DNA from: Idiomarina tyrosinivorans
GTDB taxonomy: Bacteria; Pseudomonadota; Gammaproteobacteria; Enterobacterales; Alteromonadaceae
DNA: 64,000 nucleotides
NCBI RefSeq assembly: GCF_003987475.1
Contig: NZ_PIQH01000007.1
Coordinates: 1-64,000, forward strand
Direction: 5' to 3'
Below the pieces are notes generated by a model that worked only from the letters and a program-made list of their open reading frames with translations, searched no databases and was not told the origin of the DNA. Made by a program: the position numbers and the translations under genes. This document shows positions 53,294-62,118 of the stretch, in pieces (the stretch's first letter is position 1; the number at the start of each line of letters is the position of its first letter).

Positions 53294-53620
53294 ATGAAGT
53301 GGAATGGCGAGTATATTTATCCTTATGCCGAGCACGGCAAAAAGAGCGAGCAGGTAAAAAAGGTCACAGTGTCAATTCCAACGCGTGTGTTAAAAGTGCT
53401 CACCGACGAACGCACCCGTCGGCAGGTGAAAAACTTGCGCCACGCCACCAATAGTGAGTTACTCTGCGAAGCTTTTTTGCATGCGTTCACTGGGCAACCT
53501 TTACCCACCGATGACGATTTACAAAAAGCGAACCCTCACCGCATTCCGCTAGCCGTTCGGGAAGAGCTCGAAGCGCGTGGCTTGCCCATTCCCGAAGACG
53601 ACATTATTAACGACGATTAG
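53294..53620 (+). CDS. metJ: Methionine repressor MetJ
   Basis: A 108-residue ribbon-helix-helix repressor that binds met boxes when S-adenosylmethionine is high. The DNA-contacting strand [20 protein letters not shown] (about 22-41), [30 protein letters not shown] and the tail closely follow the Escherichia coli protein (105 residues). It is divergent from metL, and its 3' end overlaps maeB by 4 bp. Confidence 0.97.
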   Translation: MKWNGEYIYPYAEHGKKSEQVKKVTVSIPTRVLKVLTDERTRRQVKNLRHATNSELLCEAFLHAFTGQPLPTDDDLQKANPHRIPLAVREELEARGLPIPEDDIINDD

Positions 53621-54873
53621 TCACCACTGGACGGCGCGTAATTTTCTGGCATTTCAATCCGCGCAGCGCCCGATTCCACCGCGGCTTTAGCCACTGCCGT
53701 TGCCACCCGTTCGCATAACCTCGGGTCTAATGGCTTAGGAATAATATAGTCGCGGCCAAAGCTTAATGCCTCCACGCCCGCCGCTTTCAATACCGATTCT
53801 GGAACGGGTTCTTTCGCAAGCTCACGAATCGCCTCAACCGCGGCAATTTTCATTTCATCGTTGATGGCATTTGCCCGAACATCAAGCGCCCCGCGGAAAA
53901 TAAACGGGAAGCACAGCACATTATTCACTTGGTTCGGATAGTCTGAGCGACCCGTTGCCATAATCACGTCATCACGCGCTTGCAGTGCCAGCTCTGGTTT
54001 GATTTCTGGATCAGGATTGGAGCAAGCGAAGATAATTGGGTTGTCCGCCATCAACTTTAGTGACTCTGGCGGCAGTAGGTCTGGGCCTGACACGCCAACA
54101 AAAATATCTGCGCCTTCAATTACATCATCGAGTGTTCGCTTATCGGTATTATTGGCGAACAGCGATTTATATTCGTTCAAGTCTTCCCGCCGAGTATGAA
54201 TAACCCCTTTGGAATCCAACATATAAATGTGCTCGCGCTGGGCACCGCATTTTATTAATAATTCCATGCAGGCAATCGCTGCGGCACCGGCGCCCATGCA
54301 AACGATACGGGCTTGCTCAAGTGATTTACCTTGAATCTCCAAGGCGTTCAACATCCCTGCGGCGGTCACTATTGCAGTGCCATGCTGGTCATCGTGAAAG
54401 ACAGGAATGTTGCAGCGTTCGATCAACGCCTGTTCAATCTCAAAGCATTCTGGGGCTTTGATGTCTTCCAGGTTGATGCCGCCAAAGGTATCGGCAATAT
54501 TCGCCACTGTATTGATAAAATCTTGCGTGGTGCGATGATTCACCTCGATATCAATGGCGTCCAATCCGGCAAACCGCTTAAACAGTAATGCCTTGCCCTC
54601 CATTACTGGCTTCGATGCTAGGGGTCCCAAATTGCCTAAGCCGAGGATTGCGGTTCCGTTGGTGATCACCGCAACCATATTACCTTTAGCGGTATAACGG
54701 TACGCTGTTTCTGGATCAGCGGCAATTTCACGAACAGGCTCAGCCACCCCGGGACTATAGGCGAGTGCTAAATCTTTACTGGTTTCCGCAGATTTAGTGA
54801 TGGTAACCGAGATCTTTCCAGGTTTAGGTTGGGCGTGATAGTCGAGCGCTTGTTGGCGAAAATCGTTGCTCAT
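53617..54873 (-). CDS. maeB: Malic enzyme (NADP type, short form)
   Basis: A 418-residue enzyme that decarboxylates malate to pyruvate. Motifs are [10 protein letters not shown] (about 36), [31 protein letters not shown] (about 72-102, with the catalytic Lys), [15 protein letters not shown] (about 160) and [16 protein letters not shown] (about 190) for the nucleotide. The C-terminal phosphotransacetylase-like domain of full MaeB is absent, so this is the short form common in many bacteria. NAD versus NADP use cannot be read with certainty. Confidence 0.93.
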   Translation of the reverse strand: MSNDFRQQALDYHAQPKPGKISVTITKSAETSKDLALAYSPGVAEPVREIAADPETAYRYTAKGNMVAVITNGTAILGLGNLGPLASKPVMEGKALLFKRFAGLDAIDIEVNHRTTQDFINTVANIADTFGGINLEDIKAPECFEIEQALIERCNIPVFHDDQHGTAIVTAAGMLNALEIQGKSLEQARIVCMGAGAAAIACMELLIKCGAQREHIYMLDSKGVIHTRREDLNEYKSLFANNTDKRTLDDVIEGADIFVGVSGPDLLPPESLKLMADNPIIFACSNPDPEIKPELALQARDDVIMATGRSDYPNQVNNVLCFPFIFRGALDVRANAINDEMKIAAVEAIRELAKEPVPESVLKAAGVEALSFGRDYIIPKPLDPRLCERVATAVAKAAVESGAARIEMPENYAPSSGD

Positions 54874-55052
54874 AAGTGATCGGTGTCCTGACGCTTAGTA
54901 GAAAATGTCAATAATGCTTTAGTGTAAAACCTTTCAGGTAAATAACAGATCGTACCTGATAGGCTAGGCGGTAATCGTCAAATTGCAAGGTTGCTGAAAA
55001 TAACACCATGCTGAATTCCTTAAACAGCATAACTTTGGCGCAAGGCAGGCAT

Positions 55053-55078
55053 AAAAAAAGGCGCTTTTTGGCGCCTTC
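55053..55078 (-). terminator. Terminator of rpmE
   Basis: On the minus strand AAGGCGC and GCGCCTT form a 7-bp stem over a six-base loop (CAAAAA), followed by a T run. It lies about 45 bases after the rpmE stop. The rest of the 250-bp gap between rpmE and maeB shows no gene. Confidence 0.85.
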
Positions 55079-55123
55079 TTAGTATTCGTTCGATTAATTC
55101 GACGTTTTACAGTGTTTAGGCTG

Positions 55124-55336
55124 TTATTTCTTGCCCAAAACGCCAAAACGTTTTTTGAATTTGTCAACGCGACCACCAGTGTCCATTACACGCTGTTTAC
55201 CAGTGTAGAAAGGGTGGCACTCTGAACATACGTCGATGTGCAAGTCTTCAACGCGAGTTGAGCGCGTTTCGAAGCTATGACCGCAAGAACAGGTCACTTT
55301 GATCGCTTCATACTTAGGATGAATACCTTGTTTCAT
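55124..55336 (-). CDS. rpmE: 50S ribosomal protein L31, zinc type
   Basis: A 70-residue ribosomal protein (bL31). The zinc ligands are in VTCSCGHSF (about 15-20) and [14 protein letters not shown] (about 36-45), so this is the zinc-binding paralogue. GGTAACCCC precedes the ATG. The gene is divergent from priA across 194 bp, as in Escherichia coli. Confidence 0.97.
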   Translation of the reverse strand: MKQGIHPKYEAIKVTCSCGHSFETRSTRVEDLHIDVCSECHPFYTGKQRVMDTGGRVDKFKKRFGVLGKK

Positions 55337-55530
55337 GGGGTTACCTCAAGTTGGGCCGCATCGCTATCCGATCCAAAGCCGGACACCATGCGCAAAAAAA
55401 CATCAATGGTTTAAGAGCGGCGCATTCTAGTGGATCTTGCAGCAAGGATCAAGCACAAACGATGCTTGTATTCTGCCTAAGCGCTCCGCACAATAACGCT
55501 ATGATCGCCAGCCACTAGGTACACTGTTAT

Positions 55531-57711
55531 ATGCAGGCTAGTCTGCGGCGTGTGCGGCTAGCATTGCCGGTACCACTACGCCAATATTTTGATTACGAAA
55601 TCCCCGAAAAGTTCCCGCTACCCGCAGTGGGGGCTCGGCTACGGGTTCCGTTTGGGCGCCGTAACGTGATTGGCTTTTGTGTGGCACAACAACCCCAAGA
55701 CAGTCCAGCGGATATGTCGTGCAAAGCGATCAGCGAAATTATTGATAGCGAACCATTATTGCCTGCAATGATGTGGCAACTGTGTGAGTGGGCGGCAGAT
55801 TATTATCACCATCCGCTGGGTGATGTGTTGCAACAAGCTATTCCTGCCCTTTTACGCAAGGGTGAGGCGGCACAATATGCCAGCCAGCGCGTGCTAGCAA
55901 TAACCGCAGCGGGGACTAAGGTTGATAGTAGCGAAATTGCACGCGCGCCAAAACGCCAACAGTTATTGCAGCAACTACAACAGCAACAACAGTTGGCCAT
56001 AGCGGATGCTCCGAAACAGCAACGGCAACCGTTAATTGATGCTGGTTGGGCTGAACAGATAGAGCAGGTAAAAGCCGCGAGTCGCTGGCGGTACCAACGC
56101 GCCGAACAACCGTTAACGTTGAACCAACAACAAGCGTTAGCGGTCAGTGCCATTAACCAAGCAAAGGGTGCAGAAACGTTTTTGCTCGATGGTGTAACTG
56201 GCAGCGGTAAAACCGAAGTTTACCTGCAAGCGATTGAGCAAGTGCTTGAACGCCAACAGCAGGTGCTGGTACTGGTGCCAGAAATCGGTCTCACACCACA
56301 AACCCTAGCGCGTTTCCGTAACCGCTTCGCGGTGCCAATTGTGATGCTGCATTCTGCATTGACTGACCGGGAACGGCTGGATGCTTGGCTAGATGCGAGC
56401 AATGGCAGCGCGGCGTTAGTGATTGGCACGCGTTCGGCGATTTTCACACCGTTTAAATCATTGGGATTGATCGTTGTGGACGAAGAGCATGACTTGTCGT
56501 TTAAACAACAAGAAGGCTTCCGTTACAGTGCGCGTGATCTTGCGAGTAAACGCGGCCAACTGGAGCAAGTGCCGTTGGTATTGGGTAGTGCTACGCCCTC
56601 GTTTGAAACGTTGAACAACGCTATCCAACAGCGTTTCCGCTGGCTACCGCTGAACAGTCGAGCAGGCGGTGCGCAACCGGTTAAGCAACAGCTGATCGAT
56701 TTAAAGCAGCAGCGTATGAATGCCGGATTATCAGAACCCCTGTTGGAGATGATCAAAAATACCCTGGCCAAGCATCAGCAAGTGTTGTTATTCCTCAACC
56801 GCCGCGGTTTTGCGCCAGCCCTGATGTGCCATGAATGCGGCTGGCTAGCGAGTTGCCAGCGTTGTGATGCCTATTACACCGTGCACCATGGCATTCGCCA
56901 GTTACATTGCCACCATTGCGGTGCCCATCGGCCCATACCCAAGCAATGCCCACAATGCAGTAGCTTAGAATTGATGACCCAAGGGATAGGCACCGAACAG
57001 GTTGAGCAGACCCTTAGCCAGCTATTTCCAGAAACCTCAGTATTGCGTATTGATCGTGACAGTACGCGGCGTAAAGGCAGTTTGGACACCTACTTAAAGG
57101 AAGCGACGGACAATAAGCATGGCATTCTGGTAGGGACGCAAATGCTCGCCAAAGGCCACCATTTTCCGCAGGTGTCGCTGGTTGCTTTATTGGACGTTGA
57201 CGGCGCACTCTATAGTGGCGATTTTCGGGCTGCAGAGCGACTGGGGCAGTTATACACGCAGGTCGCTGGGCGTGCAGGACGCGCACAGCATCAGGGCTAC
57301 GTGGTGCTGCAAACCCACCACCCTGAGCATGAGCTGTTACAAGATCTGCTCAATAACGGCTACAGTCACTTTGCCTTGTCGGCAATGACGGAACGCCAAC
57401 AAGCACAGTTGCCACCCTTTGCGCACCTCGCCCTGTTTCGCGCTGAAGCACTGCAATTAGACGCGGTGCATCAGGCATTGCAGGATATTGCTAACCAGTT
57501 TCCCGCGGTAGACGGCGTGAATGTGTTAGGGCCGATGCCGGCACTCATGGAGCGCCGTGCCGGAAAGTACCGCATGCAATTACTGATTCATTGCACTTCT
57601 CGGGCGCTACGTTATCAAGTATTGAATCACGTTTTAGCGCGATTAGCGGCGATATCCAGCTTGAAACAGGTCCGTTGGAACCTCGATATTGACCCGCAAG
57701 ACTTCAGTTAG
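55531..57711 (+). CDS. priA: Primosomal helicase PriA
   Basis: A 726-residue superfamily 2 helicase that reloads the replisome at stalled forks. The N-terminal 3'-DNA-binding domain (about 1-105) contains FDYEIPEKFPLPAVGARLRVPFGRR. Walker A is LLDGVTGSGKTEVYLQAIE (about 218) and Walker B VVDEEHDLSFKQQ (about 314). The zinc-binding cysteines lie between about 432 and 480 (CHECGWLASCQRC, CHHCG, CPQCSS), and GRAGRA marks motif VI. Full length for the family. Confidence 0.97.
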   Translation: MQASLRRVRLALPVPLRQYFDYEIPEKFPLPAVGARLRVPFGRRNVIGFCVAQQPQDSPADMSCKAISEIIDSEPLLPAMMWQLCEWAADYYHHPLGDVLQQAIPALLRKGEAAQYASQRVLAITAAGTKVDSSEIARAPKRQQLLQQLQQQQQLAIADAPKQQRQPLIDAGWAEQIEQVKAASRWRYQRAEQPLTLNQQQALAVSAINQAKGAETFLLDGVTGSGKTEVYLQAIEQVLERQQQVLVLVPEIGLTPQTLARFRNRFAVPIVMLHSALTDRERLDAWLDASNGSAALVIGTRSAIFTPFKSLGLIVVDEEHDLSFKQQEGFRYSARDLASKRGQLEQVPLVLGSATPSFETLNNAIQQRFRWLPLNSRAGGAQPVKQQLIDLKQQRMNAGLSEPLLEMIKNTLAKHQQVLLFLNRRGFAPALMCHECGWLASCQRCDAYYTVHHGIRQLHCHHCGAHRPIPKQCPQCSSLELMTQGIGTEQVEQTLSQLFPETSVLRIDRDSTRRKGSLDTYLKEATDNKHGILVGTQMLAKGHHFPQVSLVALLDVDGALYSGDFRAAERLGQLYTQVAGRAGRAQHQGYVVLQTHHPEHELLQDLLNNGYSHFALSAMTERQQAQLPPFAHLALFRAEALQLDAVHQALQDIANQFPAVDGVNVLGPMPALMERRAGKYRMQLLIHCTSRALRYQVLNHVLARLAAISSLKQVRWNLDIDPQDFS

Positions 57712-57809
57712 CGGCGGGAAACGGTTTTTTTTAGCGCAGGAAGCGATTAAACTACCCTTTCTCCAGATTTTTATACCCATAAACGCGTTTTAAGTAGGTA
57801 GTCGCACGC

Positions 57810-59552
57810 ATGAAAGACCAGATTGAGCAGTTACTCGCCAGCGCTGTCGCGCAATTGCAATCCGATGGCATTCTTCCGCAGTCGGTGCAACCCCGAATTC
57901 AGCTCGATCGACCTCGTGACAAATCACACGGTGATTTTGCGACCAACCTCGCGTTAATGATGGCAAAGCCAGCGGCAATGCCGCCACGGGATCTCGCGCA
58001 GAAACTCATTGCCGCGATTCCAGCGAATGAGCTGCTGGAAAAAACCGACATTGCAGGCCCAGGCTTTATTAACTTTACCCTCAGCCAACAGCAATTGTTA
58101 GACCAACTACAAGCGATGTATAGCAGTGGGCGGTTAAATGTGCAGCCTGATGCCGATAGCAAAACCATCGTCATTGACTATTCCTCGCCCAACCTTGCCA
58201 AAGAAATGCATGTGGGTCACTTGCGCTCCGCCATTATTGGTGACGCCGTATCACGCGTGGCAGAGTTCTTGGGCCACAAAGTCATTCGCCAAAACCATGT
58301 GGGCGATTGGGGTACGCAGTTCGGCATGTTGCTGGCGCATATGGAAGAGTTAGATGCCGGTGAACAAGCTTACGAGCTGAGTAACTTAGAGACGTTTTAT
58401 AAAGCCGCGAAAAAGCGCTTTGACGACAGCGAAGCGTTCGCGGACCGCGCGCGTGAATTAGTGGTTAAGTTACAGTCCGGTGATGACTACTGTTTGAAGT
58501 TATGGCACCAATTTATCGATGTATCACTGGCTCATTGCCAAGAGGTTTATGACCGTTTAGGGGTCAAGTTAACCCGTGCTGACGTGATGGCTGAAAGTGC
58601 CTATAACGATAAACTCCCCGGTGTTATTGAGCACCTTAAAGCACGTGATCTGTTAGTGGAAGATCAAGGTGCGCAGTGTGTTTTCTTGGATGAATTTAAA
58701 GGCAAAGAAGGCGACCCACTACCGATTATTGTGCAAAAGCGTGGCGGCGGCTACTTGTATGCGACTACCGACTTAGCAGCAATTGAATATCGTCAGAAGA
58801 CGCTGGGTGGTGATTACCTAATGTATTTTGTTGATGCACGTCAATCGCTGCACTTCGAACAAATTTTTACCTTGGCGCGTAAAGCGGGCTTTGTGGAAGG
58901 TGATATCGATTTAGCACACTTTGGTTTTGGCACAGTGATGGGTAAAGATGGCCGCCCTTATAAAAGCCGCGACGGTGGTGTTACCAAGCTTGCTGATTTA
59001 TTAGATGAAGCCGAGCGCAGAGCATTGGATTTGATGCAGAGCAAAGGTTCGTCATTGACCGAGGAAGAACAACAAGCGGTTGCCAAGGTGGTCGGTATCA
59101 GTTCAGTGAAATACGCTGACCTGTCGAAAAACCGTACCAGTGACTACATCTTCGACTGGGACCTGATGTTGAGCTTTGAGGGTAATACCGCACCGTATTT
59201 GCTGTACGCGTACACTCGGGTCAACAGCATTTTCGAGAAACTGGGCACAGACCAACGTTATCAAAACGCTGATTGGCAGCTTGCTGATGAACGTGAGTTA
59301 GCGCTTGCTAACCAGTTGGTGCGTTTTAACGAAGTGCTCCATAGCGTTTACCAAAAAGCGATGCCGCACTTCTTATGTGGCTATTTGTTCGAGTTGGCTG
59401 GCAAATTCTCGAGCTTCTACGAGGCCTGCCCAATTTTGAATAACGACGATCTGGCGGTTCGTAACAGCCGCTTGAAACTCGCGGCACTGACAGCGAATAC
59501 GCTACGTCAGGGCTTACAACTGTTAGGTATTCCAACACTGGATAAGATGTAA
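57810..59552 (+). CDS. argS: Arginyl-tRNA synthetase
   Basis: A 580-residue class I synthetase. The N-terminal Add-1 domain (about 1-115) precedes [23 protein letters not shown] (about 124), which holds the HIGH motif as [16 protein letters not shown] (about 379) stands at the KMSK position, which ArgS replaces. The anticodon-binding helical domain has [31 protein letters not shown]. The C terminus ends in GIPTLDKM. ftsN follows after 2 bp; Escherichia coli has cytR in this place. Confidence 0.97.
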   Translation: MKDQIEQLLASAVAQLQSDGILPQSVQPRIQLDRPRDKSHGDFATNLALMMAKPAAMPPRDLAQKLIAAIPANELLEKTDIAGPGFINFTLSQQQLLDQLQAMYSSGRLNVQPDADSKTIVIDYSSPNLAKEMHVGHLRSAIIGDAVSRVAEFLGHKVIRQNHVGDWGTQFGMLLAHMEELDAGEQAYELSNLETFYKAAKKRFDDSEAFADRARELVVKLQSGDDYCLKLWHQFIDVSLAHCQEVYDRLGVKLTRADVMAESAYNDKLPGVIEHLKARDLLVEDQGAQCVFLDEFKGKEGDPLPIIVQKRGGGYLYATTDLAAIEYRQKTLGGDYLMYFVDARQSLHFEQIFTLARKAGFVEGDIDLAHFGFGTVMGKDGRPYKSRDGGVTKLADLLDEAERRALDLMQSKGSSLTEEEQQAVAKVVGISSVKYADLSKNRTSDYIFDWDLMLSFEGNTAPYLLYAYTRVNSIFEKLGTDQRYQNADWQLADERELALANQLVRFNEVLHSVYQKAMPHFLCGYLFELAGKFSSFYEACPILNNDDLAVRNSRLKLAALTANTLRQGLQLLGIPTLDKM

Positions 59553-59554
59553 CC

Positions 59555-60118
59555 ATGGATTACGCTAATCGCGGCCGACCGCAGCGTCCGAAGAAACCTA
59601 AAAAAGGCGCTAAGTCGAACGCCAAAAAAGCCTCGGTGGCACGGCGCCCAGTGCCTTGGTTGATCGTGTTATTAGCCATCGCCTTGATAGCGTTATTTAG
59701 CTATTTCTTGATCAGTATAAATGGCGAAGGCGACAAGCACCCAGCTACTGTGACGCCACCGGCAGCCCAGACAAAGCCGCAACAGCAGCTACCGGAAAAG
59801 CCGAAAGAACGCTGGCAGTACATTGAAGCGTTGGAAAATAAAGAAGTCGAGGTTGATGTTCCCGAGCGCGAACTCGGCCCACCAAAACTCATGCAGTGTG
59901 GCTCATTCCGACAGCAGACAGATGCCGAGCAGTTGAAAGCACAAATTGCGATGGTCGGTTTGGAAGCGAAAATTTATCCCTCCGACGGCGATTCAGGACG
60001 TTGGTACCGAGTGGTCTTGGGGCCCTACAAAACTAAACGCGCTGCCGAGAGCGAACGGCACAAACTGCAACGCAATAAAATTTATGGCTGTGCCATTTGG
60101 AATTGGAACCTCGACTAA
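59555..60118 (+). CDS. ftsN: Cell division SPOR protein FtsN (short form)
   Basis: A 187-residue protein with a basic cytoplasmic N terminus (RRPQRPKKPKKGAKSNAKK type), one membrane helix (about 33-53), a short Pro/Gln/Lys-rich linker with RWQYIEALENKEVEV (about 88, resembling the essential FtsN region) and a C-terminal SPOR domain (about 107-187) with MQCGSFRQQTDAEQLKAQI and WYRVVLGPYKTKRAAESE. The Escherichia coli protein has 319 residues; here the linker is much shorter. The position before hslVU matches enterobacteria. Confidence 0.9.
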   Translation: MDYANRGRPQRPKKPKKGAKSNAKKASVARRPVPWLIVLLAIALIALFSYFLISINGEGDKHPATVTPPAAQTKPQQQLPEKPKERWQYIEALENKEVEVDVPERELGPPKLMQCGSFRQQTDAEQLKAQIAMVGLEAKIYPSDGDSGRWYRVVLGPYKTKRAAESERHKLQRNKIYGCAIWNWNLD

Positions 60119-60134
60119 TCTGTCGAGGTTCTCT
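60107..60134 (+). terminator. Hairpin at the end of ftsN
   Basis: AACCTCGAC and GTCGAGGTT form a perfect 9-bp stem around a six-base loop that contains the ftsN stop. Only a weak CTCTT tract follows, so termination may be partial. It ends where the hslVU promoter begins. Confidence 0.6.
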
Positions 60135-60161
60135 TGAAATCTCTGCTTTGCATCCTCACAT
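60133..60161 (+). promoter_or_regulatory. Sigma-32-like promoter of hslVU
   Basis: CTTGAAA (60133) and CCTCACAT (60154) are 14 bp apart; the second matches the CCCCATNT consensus at most positions. hslVU is a heat-shock operon in Escherichia coli. Confidence 0.6.
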
Positions 60162-60174
60162 AGTCCCTATCGCG

Positions 60175-60190
60175 CCGACCAAAGGGTCGG
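60175..60190 (+). promoter_or_regulatory. Stem-loop in the hslVU leader
   Basis: CCGACC and GGTCGG pair over the loop AAAG, 32 bases before the hslV start. The Escherichia coli hslVU leader also has a stem-loop that stabilises the message, and this may be its counterpart. Confidence 0.5.
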
Positions 60191-60221
60191 TAAAAAGCTA
60201 ACACAGCGAGAGGGTATCGAT

Positions 60222-60767
60222 TTGACCACGATAGTATCAGTACGCCGCGGCGATAAAGTGGCAATAGGTGGTGATGGCCAAGTATCACTGGGCAATACCG
60301 TGATGAAGGGCAATGCGCGCAAAGTGCGGCGGCTGTATCACGACCAAGTATTAGCAGGGTTTGCTGGCGGAACCGCCGATGCCTTTACCCTTTTTGAACG
60401 TTTTGAAGCAAAGCTTGAACAACACCAGGGTAACTTGATGCGGGCAGCGGTAGAGCTTGCCAAAGATTGGCGAACCGACCGTGCTTTGCGACGCTTGGAA
60501 GCGTTATTGGCTGTTGCCGACAAAGAAACCTCACTGATCATTACCGGTAACGGTGATGTGGTGCAGCCAGAAAATGATCTTATCGCGATTGGCTCTGGCG
60601 GCCCGTATGCACAGTCAGCGGCGCGAGCGTTGCTTGAAAATACCGAGCTGCCAGCGCGCGAAATTGTCGAAAAAGCCTTAACGATTGCCGGCGATATCTG
60701 CGTCTACACCAATGGTTTCCAGACCATTGAAGAGCAGGATTCTATTGCCGCGAAATCAAAATCATAG
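60222..60767 (+). CDS. hslV: HslV protease subunit (ClpQ)
   Basis: A 181-residue proteasome-like peptidase. After removal of the initiator Met the chain begins [20 protein letters not shown], which gives the catalytic N-terminal threonine. [29 protein letters not shown] and [17 protein letters not shown] are family motifs. The start is a TTG with GAGAGGG nearby, needed because the Thr must be residue 2. hslU follows after 13 bp. Confidence 0.97.
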   Translation: MTTIVSVRRGDKVAIGGDGQVSLGNTVMKGNARKVRRLYHDQVLAGFAGGTADAFTLFERFEAKLEQHQGNLMRAAVELAKDWRTDRALRRLEALLAVADKETSLIITGNGDVVQPENDLIAIGSGGPYAQSAARALLENTELPAREIVEKALTIAGDICVYTNGFQTIEEQDSIAAKSKS

Positions 60768-60780
60768 GGGAAGTATTACG

Positions 60781-62118
60781 ATGTCGAACATGACCCCACG
60801 GGAAATCGTTGACGAACTGAACCGCCACATTATCGGCCAAGATAACGCAAAGAAGGCCGTTGCCATCGCGTTACGTAATCGCTGGCGCCGGATGCAACTG
60901 GACGATGAATTGCGCGGCGAAGTGACGCCAAAAAACATTCTAATGATTGGTCCAACCGGTGTTGGTAAAACCGAGATAGCACGCCGTTTGGCGAAGCTTG
61001 CGCGGGCGCCCTTCATTAAAGTTGAAGCCACCAAATTCACTGAGGTGGGTTATGTGGGTAAAGAGGTTGAGTCGATTATTAAGGACTTAACCGATGTCGC
61101 AGTAAAACAAACGCGCGAAGAAATGATGCAGAAAGTACGTTTTCGTGCCGAAGAAGCGGCGGAAGAACGTATTTTAGACGTGCTATTACCGCCGGCTAAA
61201 GGTGGCTGGGATAGCGACAATAAAAGCACCGACGAGCAAAAGCATAGCCGCCAGGTATTCCGCAAGAAATTGCGTGAGCATCAGCTAGACGACAAAGAAA
61301 TTGAAATCGATTTAGCGATGCCGCAGATGGGCGTGGAGATTATGGCGCCCCCGGGCATGGAAGAAATGACCTCGCAGTTGCAGAGCATGTTCCAAAACAT
61401 GGGCAGCCAAAAAACCAAACCGCGGAAGATGAAAATCAAAGACGCGATGAAGCAGTTGGTGGAAGAAGAAGCGGCGAAAATGTTGAACCACGAAGAGGTC
61501 AAAGAAAAGGCTATTGAGTCGGTTGAGCAAAACGGCATTGTCTTTATTGATGAGGTCGACAAAATTTGCAAACGGGCCGACAGTGGCGGTGGCCCTGACG
61601 TCTCTCGCGAGGGTGTGCAACGTGATCTACTGCCTTTGGTTGAAGGAACGACGGTATCGACCAAACATGGCATGATCAAAACCGACCATATTTTGTTTGT
61701 CGCCTCCGGCGCATTCCAAATGAGCAAACCGTCAGATTTGATTCCTGAGTTACAGGGGCGTTTGCCTATTCGCGTAGAGTTAGACGCGTTAACCAGCGCC
61801 GACTTCGTGCGTATTTTGACCGAGCCAAATGCGTCGTTGACGACGCAATACAAAGCGCTGCTGAAAACCGAGGGCGTGGATGTGGCGTTTGCTGAAGATG
61901 GTATTCAGCGCATTGCGGAAATTGCGTTCCATGTGAACGAGACGACTGAGAACATCGGCGCGCGCCGGTTACACACGGTATTGGAGCGGTTAATGGAAGA
62001 AATCTCCTTTAATGCCACCGACTACCATGGTGATGTGGTGACCATTGATGCGGCTTACGTTGACCAGCATATTGGTGAATTGTCGCAAGACGAAGATCTA
62101 AGTCGCTTTATTCTTTAA
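60781..62118 (+). CDS. hslU: HslU unfoldase ATPase subunit (ClpY)
   Basis: A 445-residue AAA+ unfoldase that feeds HslV. The start [19 protein letters not shown], Walker [20 protein letters not shown] (about 58), the pore motif [10 protein letters not shown], the I-domain (about 110-240) and Walker [11 protein letters not shown] (about 253) with [19 protein letters not shown] are intact, as is the C-terminal SRFIL that docks into HslV. The ATG at 60781, with AGGGGAAG upstream, is preferred over a frame extending into hslV. It converges on the GGDEF-EAL gene with an 11-bp overlap. Confidence 0.97.
   Translation: MSNMTPREIVDELNRHIIGQDNAKKAVAIALRNRWRRMQLDDELRGEVTPKNILMIGPTGVGKTEIARRLAKLARAPFIKVEATKFTEVGYVGKEVESIIKDLTDVAVKQTREEMMQKVRFRAEEAAEERILDVLLPPAKGGWDSDNKSTDEQKHSRQVFRKKLREHQLDDKEIEIDLAMPQMGVEIMAPPGMEEMTSQLQSMFQNMGSQKTKPRKMKIKDAMKQLVEEEAAKMLNHEEVKEKAIESVEQNGIVFIDEVDKICKRADSGGGPDVSREGVQRDLLPLVEGTTVSTKHGMIKTDHILFVASGAFQMSKPSDLIPELQGRLPIRVELDALTSADFVRILTEPNASLTTQYKALLKTEGVDVAFAEDGIQRIAEIAFHVNETTENIGARRLHTVLERLMEEISFNATDYHGDVVTIDAAYVDQHIGELSQDEDLSRFIL

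Noticed and set aside
61281-61853. 190-residue frame on the minus strand inside hslU
   Set aside because: hslU is intact and highly conserved here; the reverse frame has no ribosome site or known domain.
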